Assembly (NCBI RefSeq): GCF_018691265.1
Contig: NW_024881296.1
Location: 13,113,427 to 13,177,426 of the forward strand
Source: Tyto alba
Lineage: Eukaryota; Chordata; Aves; Strigiformes; Tytonidae
Direction: 5' to 3'
DNA: 64,000 nucleotides
Positions 27,107 through 37,341 of this stretch are shown here, piece after piece. Made by a program: the position numbers and the translations under genes. The notes below the pieces were generated by a model. It did not search any database. It was not told where the DNA came from and saw only the letters and a program-made list of their open reading frames with translations. Positions within the stretch are counted from its first letter, which is position 1; every line of letters begins with the position of its first letter.

Positions 27107-28149
27107 TGTCCTGTGTTTGAGTGAGTGGTGGGGCTTTTGGTAGCAGGGAGGGGGCTACAGGGGTGGCCCCCTGTGAGAAGCTTCTCGAAGCTCCCCCAGC
27201 TCCAAGTCAGCTCCACCTCTGCACCAAACCTGAGCCCATCAGCTGCGCCCCTGCCATAACATATTTAAGAAGGGACCTGGGAGGAGGAGTTGGGCTTGTG
27301 AGAAGTTGCGACATCTATGTGAACACCAAAGTCAGTGGAGGAACGGAGGAAGAAAGGAGGGGGGAGGTATGCTGGAGCAGAGACCCCCCTGTATCCTGTG
27401 GGGAGATGGCAGGGTAGCCCCCCCTGCCACCCATGGAGATCTACGGTGGAGCAGACACTGATATACATCTCAGATGATTGCACCCAAAGGAGGCCAGGAC
27501 CCTGTGGGAAGAAGCAGCCCCCGCTGCTGTAATTCAGCGCTGGGAGGATTGCAGCATGCGAGGGTGTCCCACACTGGAGTAGCTCGGGAAGGGCTGCAGC
27601 TGTGGGAGGGACTCAAATTGGAGAAACTTGGTGTCCCACACCGGAGCAGCCAGGGAAACATTGTGGCCTCTGCAAGGGACTCACATCAGAGAAAAGTTGT
27701 GGAAGACTGTCTCCTGAGAGAGGGGGACCAAAATGGAGCAGGGGGAAAGAAGTTCCAGAAGTTCCGCCCCACCAAAGAAGCAGCAGCTCTGACTGCACCC
27801 CCAGTCCCGGCCCCTGTGCCGCTGCGGGAATGAGGTAGAAATATCGGGAGTAAAGCTGAGCCCGGGAAGAAGGGAGGGGTGGGAGAAGGCGTTTTCAAGA
27901 TGCGGCAATGCTTCTCACTGTCCTACTCTGTTAAGTGTTGTTGTTAGTGTCTGTAATAAATGCATGTCCTTTGTCTTCTTCCCCTAACAAGTCTGTCTTT
28001 TGCCTGTGACCATAATGAGTGATTTATCCCTCCCTGTCCTTACCTCGAATCCCAAGTCTGGCTCATTTGTCCCTTCTCATCGCTGGTAGGGAAGGGAGGA
28101 ACGAGCGTCTGCGTGGTGCTCAGTTGTCCTCTGAGCTCAAACCACAACA
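27107..28149 (+). mobile_element. Solo LTR of an avian endogenous retrovirus (ERVL-like), 1,043 bp
   Basis: The element starts TGTCCTGTGTTTGAG and ends CTCAAACCACAACA, and is flanked by a perfect 5-bp target duplication AAAAC (27102-27106 and 28150-28154). A TATTTAAG core promoter lies at 27262-27269 and AATAAA at 27955-27960. Its body carries a loosely repeated GGAGCAG motif (near 27373, 27446, 27643 and 27735), a feature I associate with a common neoavian LTR family. There is no internal retroviral sequence, so it is a recombination product (solo LTR). Several GC-rich open frames in it (up to 119 residues) are not genes. Confidence 0.9.
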
Positions 28150-28154
28150 AAAAC

Positions 28155-29536
28155 AGGAGGATGATATAAAGAGTAAGATATAAGCAGACTACATCAAAAA
28201 TGTAAAAAACATTTAACCTTTGCTAGTTTAAACGCACTTTGGAAACTATTTGAATCCATACAAAGATACTCAAATTTCAAAGAGTAAGAAGCTTTAAACC
28301 CTTAAACAAGATACCACAGAAGCTCTGGAGGAGTTAAGCAGAACCTGAAATGAACACTTTGAAAAGTTCCAGTCACAGAAACGACATTCCTATAATACAC
28401 AGGTTAGAAAACTTGCAAATACAACTGAACTGACATTGAGAGCTGAGCCTTGCATAGGCTGACTTCACTATCCTGACAGCAGAACCCCTCTGCTGGTTTG
28501 TTTTAAACAGATAAACCCTTCCAGTAAATTCATTAGCTACGTGATAATTGTAACCAGAGAGCAACTGATCTCTCCGAGATTATAGAAAAATCCACAGTTC
28601 ATTTACCATGTAATTATCTTTACTGCCATCATCCCGACTACTAAAAGTCAAGATGCATCCCTCAACCAGGCTTGATTCACTGTAGTTTGATAAATCTAAA
28701 ACTCATCTCTCTAAATCAAATAGATCTAAAAAAAGATCTTTTGGGAAAAAAGGATCCATGCAATGTCACATACAGCTAAGCTGCAAAATAAACACAAATT
28801 AACAAACAGACCTAAGACAACTTGCATATCACGAAGCCCAGATAAAACATCTAACTGAAGTAAACTCCAAGGTTTATATCCTAATTAAGAAGAAACAAAG
28901 CAAGGTTTGCTGTTTCTTGTTTAATATCAGCCACACATACAGTTTCTGGCTAAAAAGGGAAATCTTTGGGCTTTCCAGCTGCTGCTGGGCTGTAAAGACA
29001 CAGCCATAGTGCATATCCTGATTATTTAGCTCTAATTAGTGATGGCCCAATAAACAAAAGAAGTCTCCTTAGACACTTCGACCACTTCCTTTGTGTCATT
29101 TCTGCATTTATTTACTGCAATGCATTTTTTCCCAGTGTTACTCTTGAAGGCCAGCTGAAACATTCAGTTATTTCAGAATACTGCAGCCCGGCTGCTGAGG
29201 GGAACAGGTTGGTATGTGCAGTCTACCTTCACTCCATGGATTGCCCTCGTTCCCAAACATTTCTGGATGCAGCCGGACAACTGGGAATCAGTGCAGTAAG
29301 CCAAGACAGATGCAAGGTTCACGCAGTTCCAGCAGAATTAGCCTTCTCCTGTTGGTTGCCCAATCCTGAAATAACACAGCATGGTGGAATGGCACACGGC
29401 TGCAGTGTATGCTGCAGTCCTGCAACTTCCAATTAAGATATTAGTGGGGTGCAAAGGGGAGGTTTGCGCATCTTTAAGGCACACCTTTAAAGGACCCAGG
29501 AAGCAGAAGGATGCATAGTAGAGCAGAAGGTCAGTA
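28155..29536. other. SMYD3 intron 1 sequence, nothing recognised
   Basis: AT-rich unique-looking sequence between the 1,043-bp solo LTR and the T-rich tract. No exon, RNA gene or repeat recognised. Confidence 0.6.
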
Positions 29537-29617
29537 ATGTATTCTGCTTTTTTGATTTTGGTTGGTTTGGTTTTGGTTTTGTTTTTTGTTTTTTGTTTTT
29601 TTTTTTTTTTTTTTTTT
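29537..29617 (-). repeat. T-rich low-complexity tract ending in T22
   Basis: Stretches of GGTTTTGG and GTTTTTT units grow into twenty-two consecutive T (29596-29617), directly left of the probable LTR beginning near 29.65 kb. Confidence 0.9.
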
Positions 29618-29652
29618 AAGCAGACTATGATCTGGGGTGTCACTAGAAATCA

Positions 29653-30444
29653 TGTTAGAGGGGACATTCTGACAGCTCCACATGGGGGTCTTGTTACCAG
29701 TGTAAAACTGTATGTTTGAATAAGTACCTAGGTTATAGTGACACTATTCAAGTTAGAATTAGACTGCATTTAAATCTTCTAAGGACTACGAAACATTGGC
29801 TCTATTGTGTAAGCCTGATACTTTGTATAAATGATGCAGACCTTGATAATGCCTATACCCTTGAAGAGGAGCTAAAAGATTGATAAAAAGGGAACATCCT
29901 GCCCAGAGGTGCTGAAAGCTGCGTAATTGCCATAGAAACAGAAAGTCGGCAAAAAAATCGATGGTAACTGGGGGAAAGGCAAAACTGGCAGGGGGAGATC
30001 ACAACCACCAACTCAATTCCAGAACAAATAGACTTGCCTCCCCACGCCTGTAAGGAGCATGCGTGCTAATTTACATAGCAAAGAAGGCTAATTTAAATAT
30101 AACTAACCAATGAGGGACAAAGTGATATGAAACTAACCAATGGTCAGTACAGTAAATGTGTATTCACGTAGTCTGAAGTGTATAAATACAATGAATTTCT
30201 TTTGTGCGGTGTGCTGGCTTTGTGGCATTACCACCCAGAACCCATCTTTGCACAAACGTGAAATAAATAAAATACCTCTGCTCTGTGTGTATATCGGCGT
30301 ATTGCACACACACCAGGTAAACAACCCTGCTTGTGGGACAACTGTAGCATCCCGTTGCTTACTAAAATTGGTCCATTCTCTTGGCAATCAGAAAATCATC
30401 TCGCCTGCCCACTGTGGAGGCAAATAACTGCCATATCCATCACA
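29653..30444 (+). mobile_element. Probable LTR of an endogenous retrovirus, boundaries uncertain
   Basis: The segment has the layout of a retroviral LTR. Two CCAAT boxes (30107-30111 and 30137-30141) are followed by TATAAATA at 30181-30188, then overlapping AATAAA signals at 30262-30271, then a GT/CA-rich U5-like stretch. A TGT at 29653 and an ACA at 30442-30444 are possible ends. The ACA is directly followed by TGGCGCCC, the first eight bases of a lysine-tRNA primer binding site. No matching target duplication was found, so the ends and the family (perhaps ERVK-like) remain open. Confidence 0.6.
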
Positions 30445-30660
30445 TGGCGCCCTTAGCTTTCAGTTCTTGAGTTCACTCTTCTGTGGACACCTGCCCCACA
30501 AAATAAATGTTACCTTAAGAAGTCAGGCATATTCCTTTTTAAAAACATATTTCATTTTGTTCACAAAACAGATTGATTTTGCATTATTTTAACCTAGTTT
30601 CTCTTACACCTACAGAATGCAACTAACAACAGCTGAGCAATATTCTCCTTCTTATAGTTA

Positions 30661-30688
30661 GTGTCACTAACTTACTAGTTAGTGACAC
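30661..30688. repeat. Perfect 11-bp inverted repeat with 6-base loop
   Basis: GTGTCACTAAC at 30661-30671 and its exact reverse complement GTTAGTGACAC at 30678-30688 are separated by TTACTA. The preceding bases add another partial GTTAGTG copy, so alternative pairings exist. It lies about 0.2 kb right of the probable LTR at 29.65-30.44 kb. Confidence 0.9.
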
Positions 30689-31975
30689 ACGTCCCTTACC
30701 AGAATTGTTAGTGAGTTTTTTGTCATTTGATTTTTCAGCAGAATAGGCTGTTTCTTCTTACCACAAAACAGCTGAAGAATATGTGATGTCAAGCTGTCTC
30801 TTGTTTCATGATGCAAACAAGTCTGAGGAAAAAGTGCAGGATTAAAAGTAATCTTGAATTGCAAAACTAAATCTAAATAAAATCTCTGTCCTTTATGGCA
30901 TACTAGCTTTTTGGGTTTTTTTTTTTGTTTTGTTTTGTTTTGCTTTGTTTTTTAAATCTGATATGTATGACAACCATGGAGAAACAACATCTTTTAACTA
31001 GAAATGTCACTGAATTGACTCTGGCAGAAGTTAATACAGAACTCTTGTAAAGTTCAACTCCCTTAAAATCCATACACATATAAAAGATACCTGTCTGCAG
31101 AAAGAAAAACAGCTGGCAAAATCTTTTTTTATCAAATAAATCTTTCCTGCAAATGTCTGTCACATGATAACTGTCCCACTATACTCTGTATGCTTTAAAT
31201 CTGAGCCACCAAAACCATTTCACAGAAAATTCTATGGTCGCAGAAACGAGCACACAGAGACAAATGATGTAACACACAGTTATTCACAGCAACTACTGCC
31301 AATATATATATATTTTGTGCACAGCAACTGAATGTGGAAGACTGCAATGCCACCTAATATCGTCCTAATAAAATCCACAATTTAGATATCTCTTTTTTTC
31401 AGGACAGAGGTACACTCGTTATTCATTCCATACAATAACAGCATACGTAAATTTTATATTCTAAATCATATATTCAGAATGGAGTTTGTTATTTTAAAGC
31501 AGTTCTGCACAGGTTTTTCGGAGTCTGACTCAACCTTCATGTTGTCAGTTCTTTGTAGTCATTTTGTTTCTCATTAGCAATTTCATTTCTTGGCTGGCAA
31601 TCATCAAATGCATCAAGCATCAGTAGCCAGACCAAGCAAATAATTATTTCTAAGACACGTACAGAGCTTTAGATTATAGCTAGTGTCTACAGAAGTAGTC
31701 TTAACACTTCAGCACCATAAATAAGAGACTGGTTTCCAATTGAGGACCTAAAATTGAGCATCTTCTAACCACAGTGGCCCATATTCTTTGTTCACATTCT
31801 GCTAAACAATTCCCAATAAAACGTCTATCATTTTAAGATAACTTTGCATTTCACTGTTGAATACGCTACCTCATCTGCCATAAAGATAACCATGAGCACT
31901 AAGGGTGTGTTTACATCTGGGGGAGAACCTGCAGATTAAAGACAGCAAGCATCTCAACACAAGGAACCAACCCAG
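30689..31975. other. SMYD3 intron 1 sequence, nothing recognised
   Basis: AT-rich sequence with a TTTTG microsatellite near 30918-30950 and no gene signature. Confidence 0.6.
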
Positions 31976-32672
31976 TGTTTTGCCAATTGACGGGGTTAAC
32001 ACAAAGGACACAGACACCAAGCTAAAGAAATAGGCTTATTTTACCTTAAAGCAGCAGAAAGAATAAGCAAGGTAATGCACCTAGACATTACTGTTTAAAG
32101 CAGCAGAAAGAATAAGCAAGGTAATGCACCTAGTCGTTACTACATAAAGCTGGCTATAGTGATTAAGAAAGATCCATCACCAATTGCCCTCATACTTTAC
32201 CATCACCCCGACCCGTGCATCAGCTGGGGAGCCCCGTCACAGCGAAGGATCAGAGAGCCTTTCCCAGAAATTGGGAAGTCCTACGCAGTGTGTCCACTCG
32301 TAGGTGAGGTCTCCGTCTGTGCTGTGAGAGGGTCTGGCTTTTATACAGTTTAACAAACAAGTCTAAACGAAATGCACAGGAGATACCTGGTAGATTGACA
32401 TGCCTCACTCAGGCGTGTCTGGATCTGGCCAGGATCCGGGCACGTCTGAGGAGTTTCTGTTTTTCTTTACATTTGGGATTTACAGTTACTTCCTACTGTT
32501 TACTTACAGTTCCCAGGGATTGTTCCCAGGGTTGCATTTTCACGCTGATAAGATGCTGGTTGCTCCAAGCTGCTGATAAGATGCTGATTGCTGGTGGGGG
32601 AATGCACTCAGAAGTCAACTTTGGTTTGAGGCCTGTTGTTTGGGCCTTTTCTGTTTCACGCCGGCTTACACA
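31976..32672 (-). mobile_element. Probable LTR of an endogenous retrovirus, minus strand, boundaries uncertain
   Basis: Read on the minus strand, this stretch has TATAAAAG at 32345-32338, downstream GC-richer sequence, a variant polyadenylation hexamer AATAAG near 32036-32031, and a pyrimidine-rich end. Upstream of the TATA box, in the presumed U3, a CAGCATCTTATCAGC-type motif occurs twice (around 32545-32595). Downstream of the TATA box is a 47-bp block repeated in tandem. No internal genes or target duplications were found. The ends given are the best TGT/ACA-like candidates only. Confidence 0.5.
32046..32141. repeat. Two-copy 47-bp tandem repeat (period 49)
   Basis: Positions 32046-32092 and 32095-32141 share a block starting TTAAAGCAGCAGAAAGAATA and ending in CACCTAG-x-C-x-TTACT, differing at about two positions. 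It lies in the R/U5 part of the probable minus-strand LTR and looks like a local duplication within it. Confidence 0.85.
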
Positions 32673-32746
32673 ATCAAGCATGACTGGACTCCCTCCTCAT
32701 CTTTCTGTTTTGAAATTTCTGTTCCTTCCTCAGTTGGGTTGGGTTG

Positions 32747-32767
32747 TTTTTTTTTTTTTTTTTTTTT
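32747..32767 (-). repeat. T21 homopolymer tract
   Basis: Twenty-one consecutive T, a short way right of the probable minus-strand LTR. Confidence 0.95.
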
Positions 32768-35700
32768 CTCGAGTAATTCTGCAGAGCTAACCCTCAGAAA
32801 AATGTCAGCCATGCAGTGTCATAGGATGGGTTCAACCATGAGGAGGGAACAAAGAGATTTAAATAAAACTGCATTAACAGTAACAAAGATAACATCAGCA
32901 TCTTCACTTACTTTTAGGAAAAAAAAAAAAAAGGAGGGTGTGTACATCTGAAGATATAAATAGATGATATCTTCCATTACTGAAAACCTCTCAGCATTTG
33001 GCTATTTATTATACAAACACTCAGAGAAACAGTCTAATGTCTTTTGGTACTAAGAGTGATCCATATCTCGTATCACAAAACGTTTTACAAAGTAGTTCAC
33101 AAGAGCAGGAAAAAAAAAATAAACAAAGTAGACCTTCCTTGTACATACACTGTACATAAATCAGGTTTTAATATTGAAGCTCGATTATCTAAGCATTGAA
33201 ATCCAAATCCAGAGTCTAAGTTTTAACCAGGATTAACTTTGGCAAATTAGTTGTTTAATAATTCTATGGTCCTGAAAAATGCTGCAGTCTTACTGTTTCA
33301 GGTCTTCTGCAACTAATAGAGGACGAATTTACACGGGAAAAGCAAAAAGTTAAAAAAGCTAAATAAAAATGCAATACCAAAATATATGGATATGTAAAGG
33401 ATTTATTTTGCTTGTACCAGGCATGTGAAATGCACGTTTCACTGGTGCTGTGACAGATGTTTCAAGTTTTCATGTACTCTTGAAGTATAATTTTCTAATT
33501 CACCGCAGCATCTTATGGAAATGAAATAGCAAGAGTAAGCATTCATTTCCTGAAACTTGAGCTCAATTCCTGATTAGGTCACAAATGAAGTGAAGCAGCT
33601 CAATCCTACAAGGTGATGCACCTCCTGCACCTTATGTCCAATGTCTATTCACTTCAACAGGAGTGGATACACCCATATACCTCCTAAGGTCAGACCTTGT
33701 GTTCACAGGGAAAAGAGAGCTACAAACTTAATGATCACTGAAAAATCCATTTGCAACTGTAAAAACATCTCCAAAACAGAGTAGAACTTCAAATTTCAGA
33801 TTAGCTGAGGCATGTGGAAGGCATCAATCAAAATTACTGTTGTAGAGCACCAGCTCCAATTCTCTTGGAAAGAGATACACAGTTGCACTCTGGCTGCCTA
33901 GAAAACAAAACCAAAGTATCATCAAGCTGTCAGTAATTTAATTCTGGTGGTTTTCACTTGCTTTTCTTGCTGCTGGCTATTTTGCAAACAGGTAGACAGA
34001 CTTCATTTGTTATTTCACTTTTTTTTTTTTCTTTTTAAACTTATATATCTATATACACACAGAGATACTCAACACCTGTCAACAAAGATGGAGCTGTCTA
34101 AGTCTTTGGTCCTAGAGCCTGAAGTAACAGATCAGTCACCAGCACAACTGAGGAAAAAAGATCCCACAGAATTATTGAAATAAATAATCTTACTTATCTA
34201 CAGAAAATGTAACTGAAGTAAGAGGTTAATATATTTGCAATTAGGGAAACATTAGGCTTTACATTGAGAGCAGTGCTACTATAACAGCTTTTCTTTAAAC
34301 TCTCATAGTGCCTAAAGATCTGCCTGCTGATGGGACAAGTCTTGTCACTATATGCACAATATACTCAGCATATCCAATATGTAGTAACAATATACTGACA
34401 CTTGTGGCATGCTTTTCTCTTCCCAGACAGAGTCCATTTGCAGTCTGCATTTCTAATGCAATTAAAAAAATCTCGAATAGTTCAAAGCCACAACTGTGAG
34501 TGCCATATGTAAATATTCAGTCTTCCCCACACAAAGGGAAAAGGGTGACTTCCATCTCGATAATTCCTGTAGGTTAGACTCATGCACACTTCTAAACCAC
34601 AAGTTAAGCAAAATTAAACCTGGTGGATTCCATGGGAGTTCAGCAGAAAAATAAATACTTAAGAGAGTGGTTTTGATCAATTTGCCATTCATATCCTTGA
34701 GAGTTAGTTTCTAATGCGTTATGCATGTTTACAGCATGCTGTGACATTCTACCTAAACCCTGTTTCTGTGTCTGGCATTGATCTTTCCAATGAGCATCTT
34801 TCCGGTGAAACTGAAAAATCTTAAGACAGTACTAAACCTTTTTAGACCCATTAAGTTTTTTATTGTTGAGTATTTAAAGCAAGTTTAGGGAAAAAGTGAG
34901 ACAAATAAAACTAAAAATTGTTGCTTAGGGGGGAAAAAAAAAAAAAAAAAAAGGCAAACAATAGCATTTTTGTTTGACATAGAAAAGTAATTTTTTGGCT
35001 GGATAATTCTTGTATTAGGCTAATTCTAGAAACAAACCAAAGTTATTGTAAGTCAGGCTTTCTCTAGGCATATTTTCTTAAGTCTCCAGGCTTTAAAAAA
35101 AATTAAAAAAAAAAAAAATCACTAATTAGGCATTTTCTTGCTTATATAAGCTATGACACCTTTTATTAAGGCGCTTTTTTTTTTTTTTAAACATTTCAAC
35201 CTCCAGTTATAAAAACAAATTTTCCCCATTCTTTGCATTTTTCTTGTTTTAGTCATGTTAGGTTTTTGTTGACTATATTCCCAGGTTAGAAAAAAAAAAA
35301 AACACAAACAAAACCAAAACTTATAAACCACCACCTCTCCTCACATATAAAACATTTAAGTGTTGGAAAACAATTGTACCAAAGAAGCCAATCCTGAACT
35401 AAAAGCATGACACCTCCTACCCTCACACTAGCGTATGAATCGGCAGACATTACCATATTTCATGTGGTGAAAGTTCTTTTTTCCTTCCACTATTCTAATG
35501 CAGTTTCAGATGAGTGTATTGTAAAGCACTACGCAACAGCACATTTTTAATCATGTCTGCTACAATCGTGTCCATTTACTTCCTCTTCAAACTGCACTGA
35601 TCCTCTTGGAGGTTTGTTCCCTGGGCTGCTGCTACCTGTGTTCACCAGGAACAGCTTCTCCTCACTACACCAACATGTGCTGGAAAAATTCTTCACCTTA

Positions 35701-36715
35701 GTGGGAAACGGCTTTGTTTACATGACAAACCAGGACACATCATTCCTCCCTAAGGAAACTCTTCAGCCCCAGAGTGCCCCAAAAAAACAAGCCCCAGAGG
35801 GTCTCGGTCACGGGTGAAGCCCCAGCAGCTGTTGCAGGGTGCCACAGTTCCTGAAGACGCTTAGGGCCAGGCTGCTTGTAGCATGTAATCCAGAAATAAA
35901 GCACGAAGCGACTGACCTCCACAGAGAGCCCCCCGAAATACCTACCTTAGCATCACCTAAATACTGCTCTTTGGGTATTTGAAGAGAAGCACAAGAAGAG
36001 CAGCTGCACTAACATCCCCCTACTCCCACGGCATAATTAAGAAGCGTACAATCCTTCAGCATGAGCAGGAGGGACATTTGCTTTCAAGTCAGTCTACTGC
36101 TGAAAGAGGCTAGTGAATTAAATTGCGCTATTGGAAAACACGGCTCTTCGTGGACAGTACTATAGGAACTACAATCACATCAACATACAATGTTTATGCT
36201 TACTGTAGATGTAAAATGAGAGTCAACTTTCTGTTGATGAGGCTTTGTCACACAGGTACACCAAGTATATGAAAGCTTAATGTGAAGCAAAAAAAAAAAA
36301 AAAAAAGTCTAAATGTTGTAAATTTTTCTCCAGTAACTGCTATGACATTTTTAAAAATAGAATAAAATAGAATTTTTATATGAAGGATTCTTCCAAAAGC
36401 CTGATAGTGAAGCTATTACCGTACGAAGCTTTGCAGTAAATCTCATTAAGTTACAAATCGATTTGATGGCCTACCACCACCTTATTACCTCATAGCACAC
36501 GGTACCAGCAGCAACCTTACTGCTGTAATAAATTTTATTTCCCCAAATGCATATCATATTTGTTAAATATATCCTCAGTAACTGTAACCAAAAGATCAAG
36601 AAGGAGGAATTAATGGGCTGCTTTTTTTTTAATTAATCTAAAGTTGTTTGGGAAATAACTTCTCAAAAATAAGAACTAAATTATTTAGAGACTGTTTAAA
36701 CATAATTATTTATTT
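32768..36715. other. SMYD3 intron 1 sequence, no gene seen
   Basis: AT-rich, with A/T homopolymers near 32920, 34020, 34937, 35178 and 36290. A slightly GC-richer patch at about 35600-35940 has no recognised content. Confidence 0.6.
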
Positions 36716-36720
36716 CAGCT

Positions 36721-37336
36721 TGTCCTGGTTGGGGCTGAAACAGAGTTAATATTCCTTTTCAGGGACTAGATGAGTGCTGTGTTTGGGATTTAGCTTTGGG
36801 TTTGGTATGAGAAGAATGCTGATAGCACACTGATGTTTTCAGCTGCTACCGAGACTTCAAGGACTCTCCGACTCCCCATGTCCTGCCCGTGCGCAAGGGC
36901 ACAGGGAGCAGGGAGGGAGCACGGCCACAGCACCTGACCCTAACTGGCCAGTGAAATATTCCATATCATGGAACGTCATGCCCACTGTGTAGAGGAGGGG
37001 TGGTTGGGAAGGAGCTCTCTCTCTCTCTCTTGCTCGCTTCTGGGATTGCGATTGCGGGATCTTGGTATCTCGGGGTCGCTGGCCGGGAACGGGCTGGGTA
37101 TTGGTCAGCGGGTGGTGAGCAATTGCACTGTGCATTGCCTGTTTAGATATTTCTTTTTTTTTTTTTTTCTATCATCATCACTGTTGTCGTTTTATTGCCA
37201 TTATTAAACTGTTTCTATCTCAGCCTGCGAGTCTCCCATCACCCCTCTAATCCCCTGCCCCATTCCCAGGTGGGGACGGGGAAGGGAGGGTGACCAGCTG
37301 TGGGGGTTGGTTGCCGACCAGGCTCAAACCATGACA
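36721..37336 (+). mobile_element. Solo LTR, ERVL-like, copy A (plus strand), 616 bp
   Basis: The LTR runs from TGTCCTGGTTGGGGCTGAAA to CTCAAACCATGACA and is flanked by the 5-bp target duplication CAGCT (36716-36720 and 37337-37341). A 5-bp duplication fits ERVL-type integration. The polyadenylation signal is ATTAAA at 37203-37208. A (CT)8 tract lies at 37015-37030 and a 15-base T run near 37150. The position equivalent to the TATA box of copy B reads CTGTGTAG (36985-36992), so the core promoter appears decayed. No internal region is present. Confidence 0.92.
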
Positions 37337-37341
37337 CAGCT

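Noticed and set aside
27121..27908. Cluster of overlapping frames on both strands
   Set aside because: All lie within the 1,043-bp solo LTR and reflect its GC-rich repeated body.
36857..37207. Frames of 79-92 residues with a paralogue at 41636-41902
   Set aside because: The apparent protein paralogy is only the shared LTR sequence of the two inverted copies.
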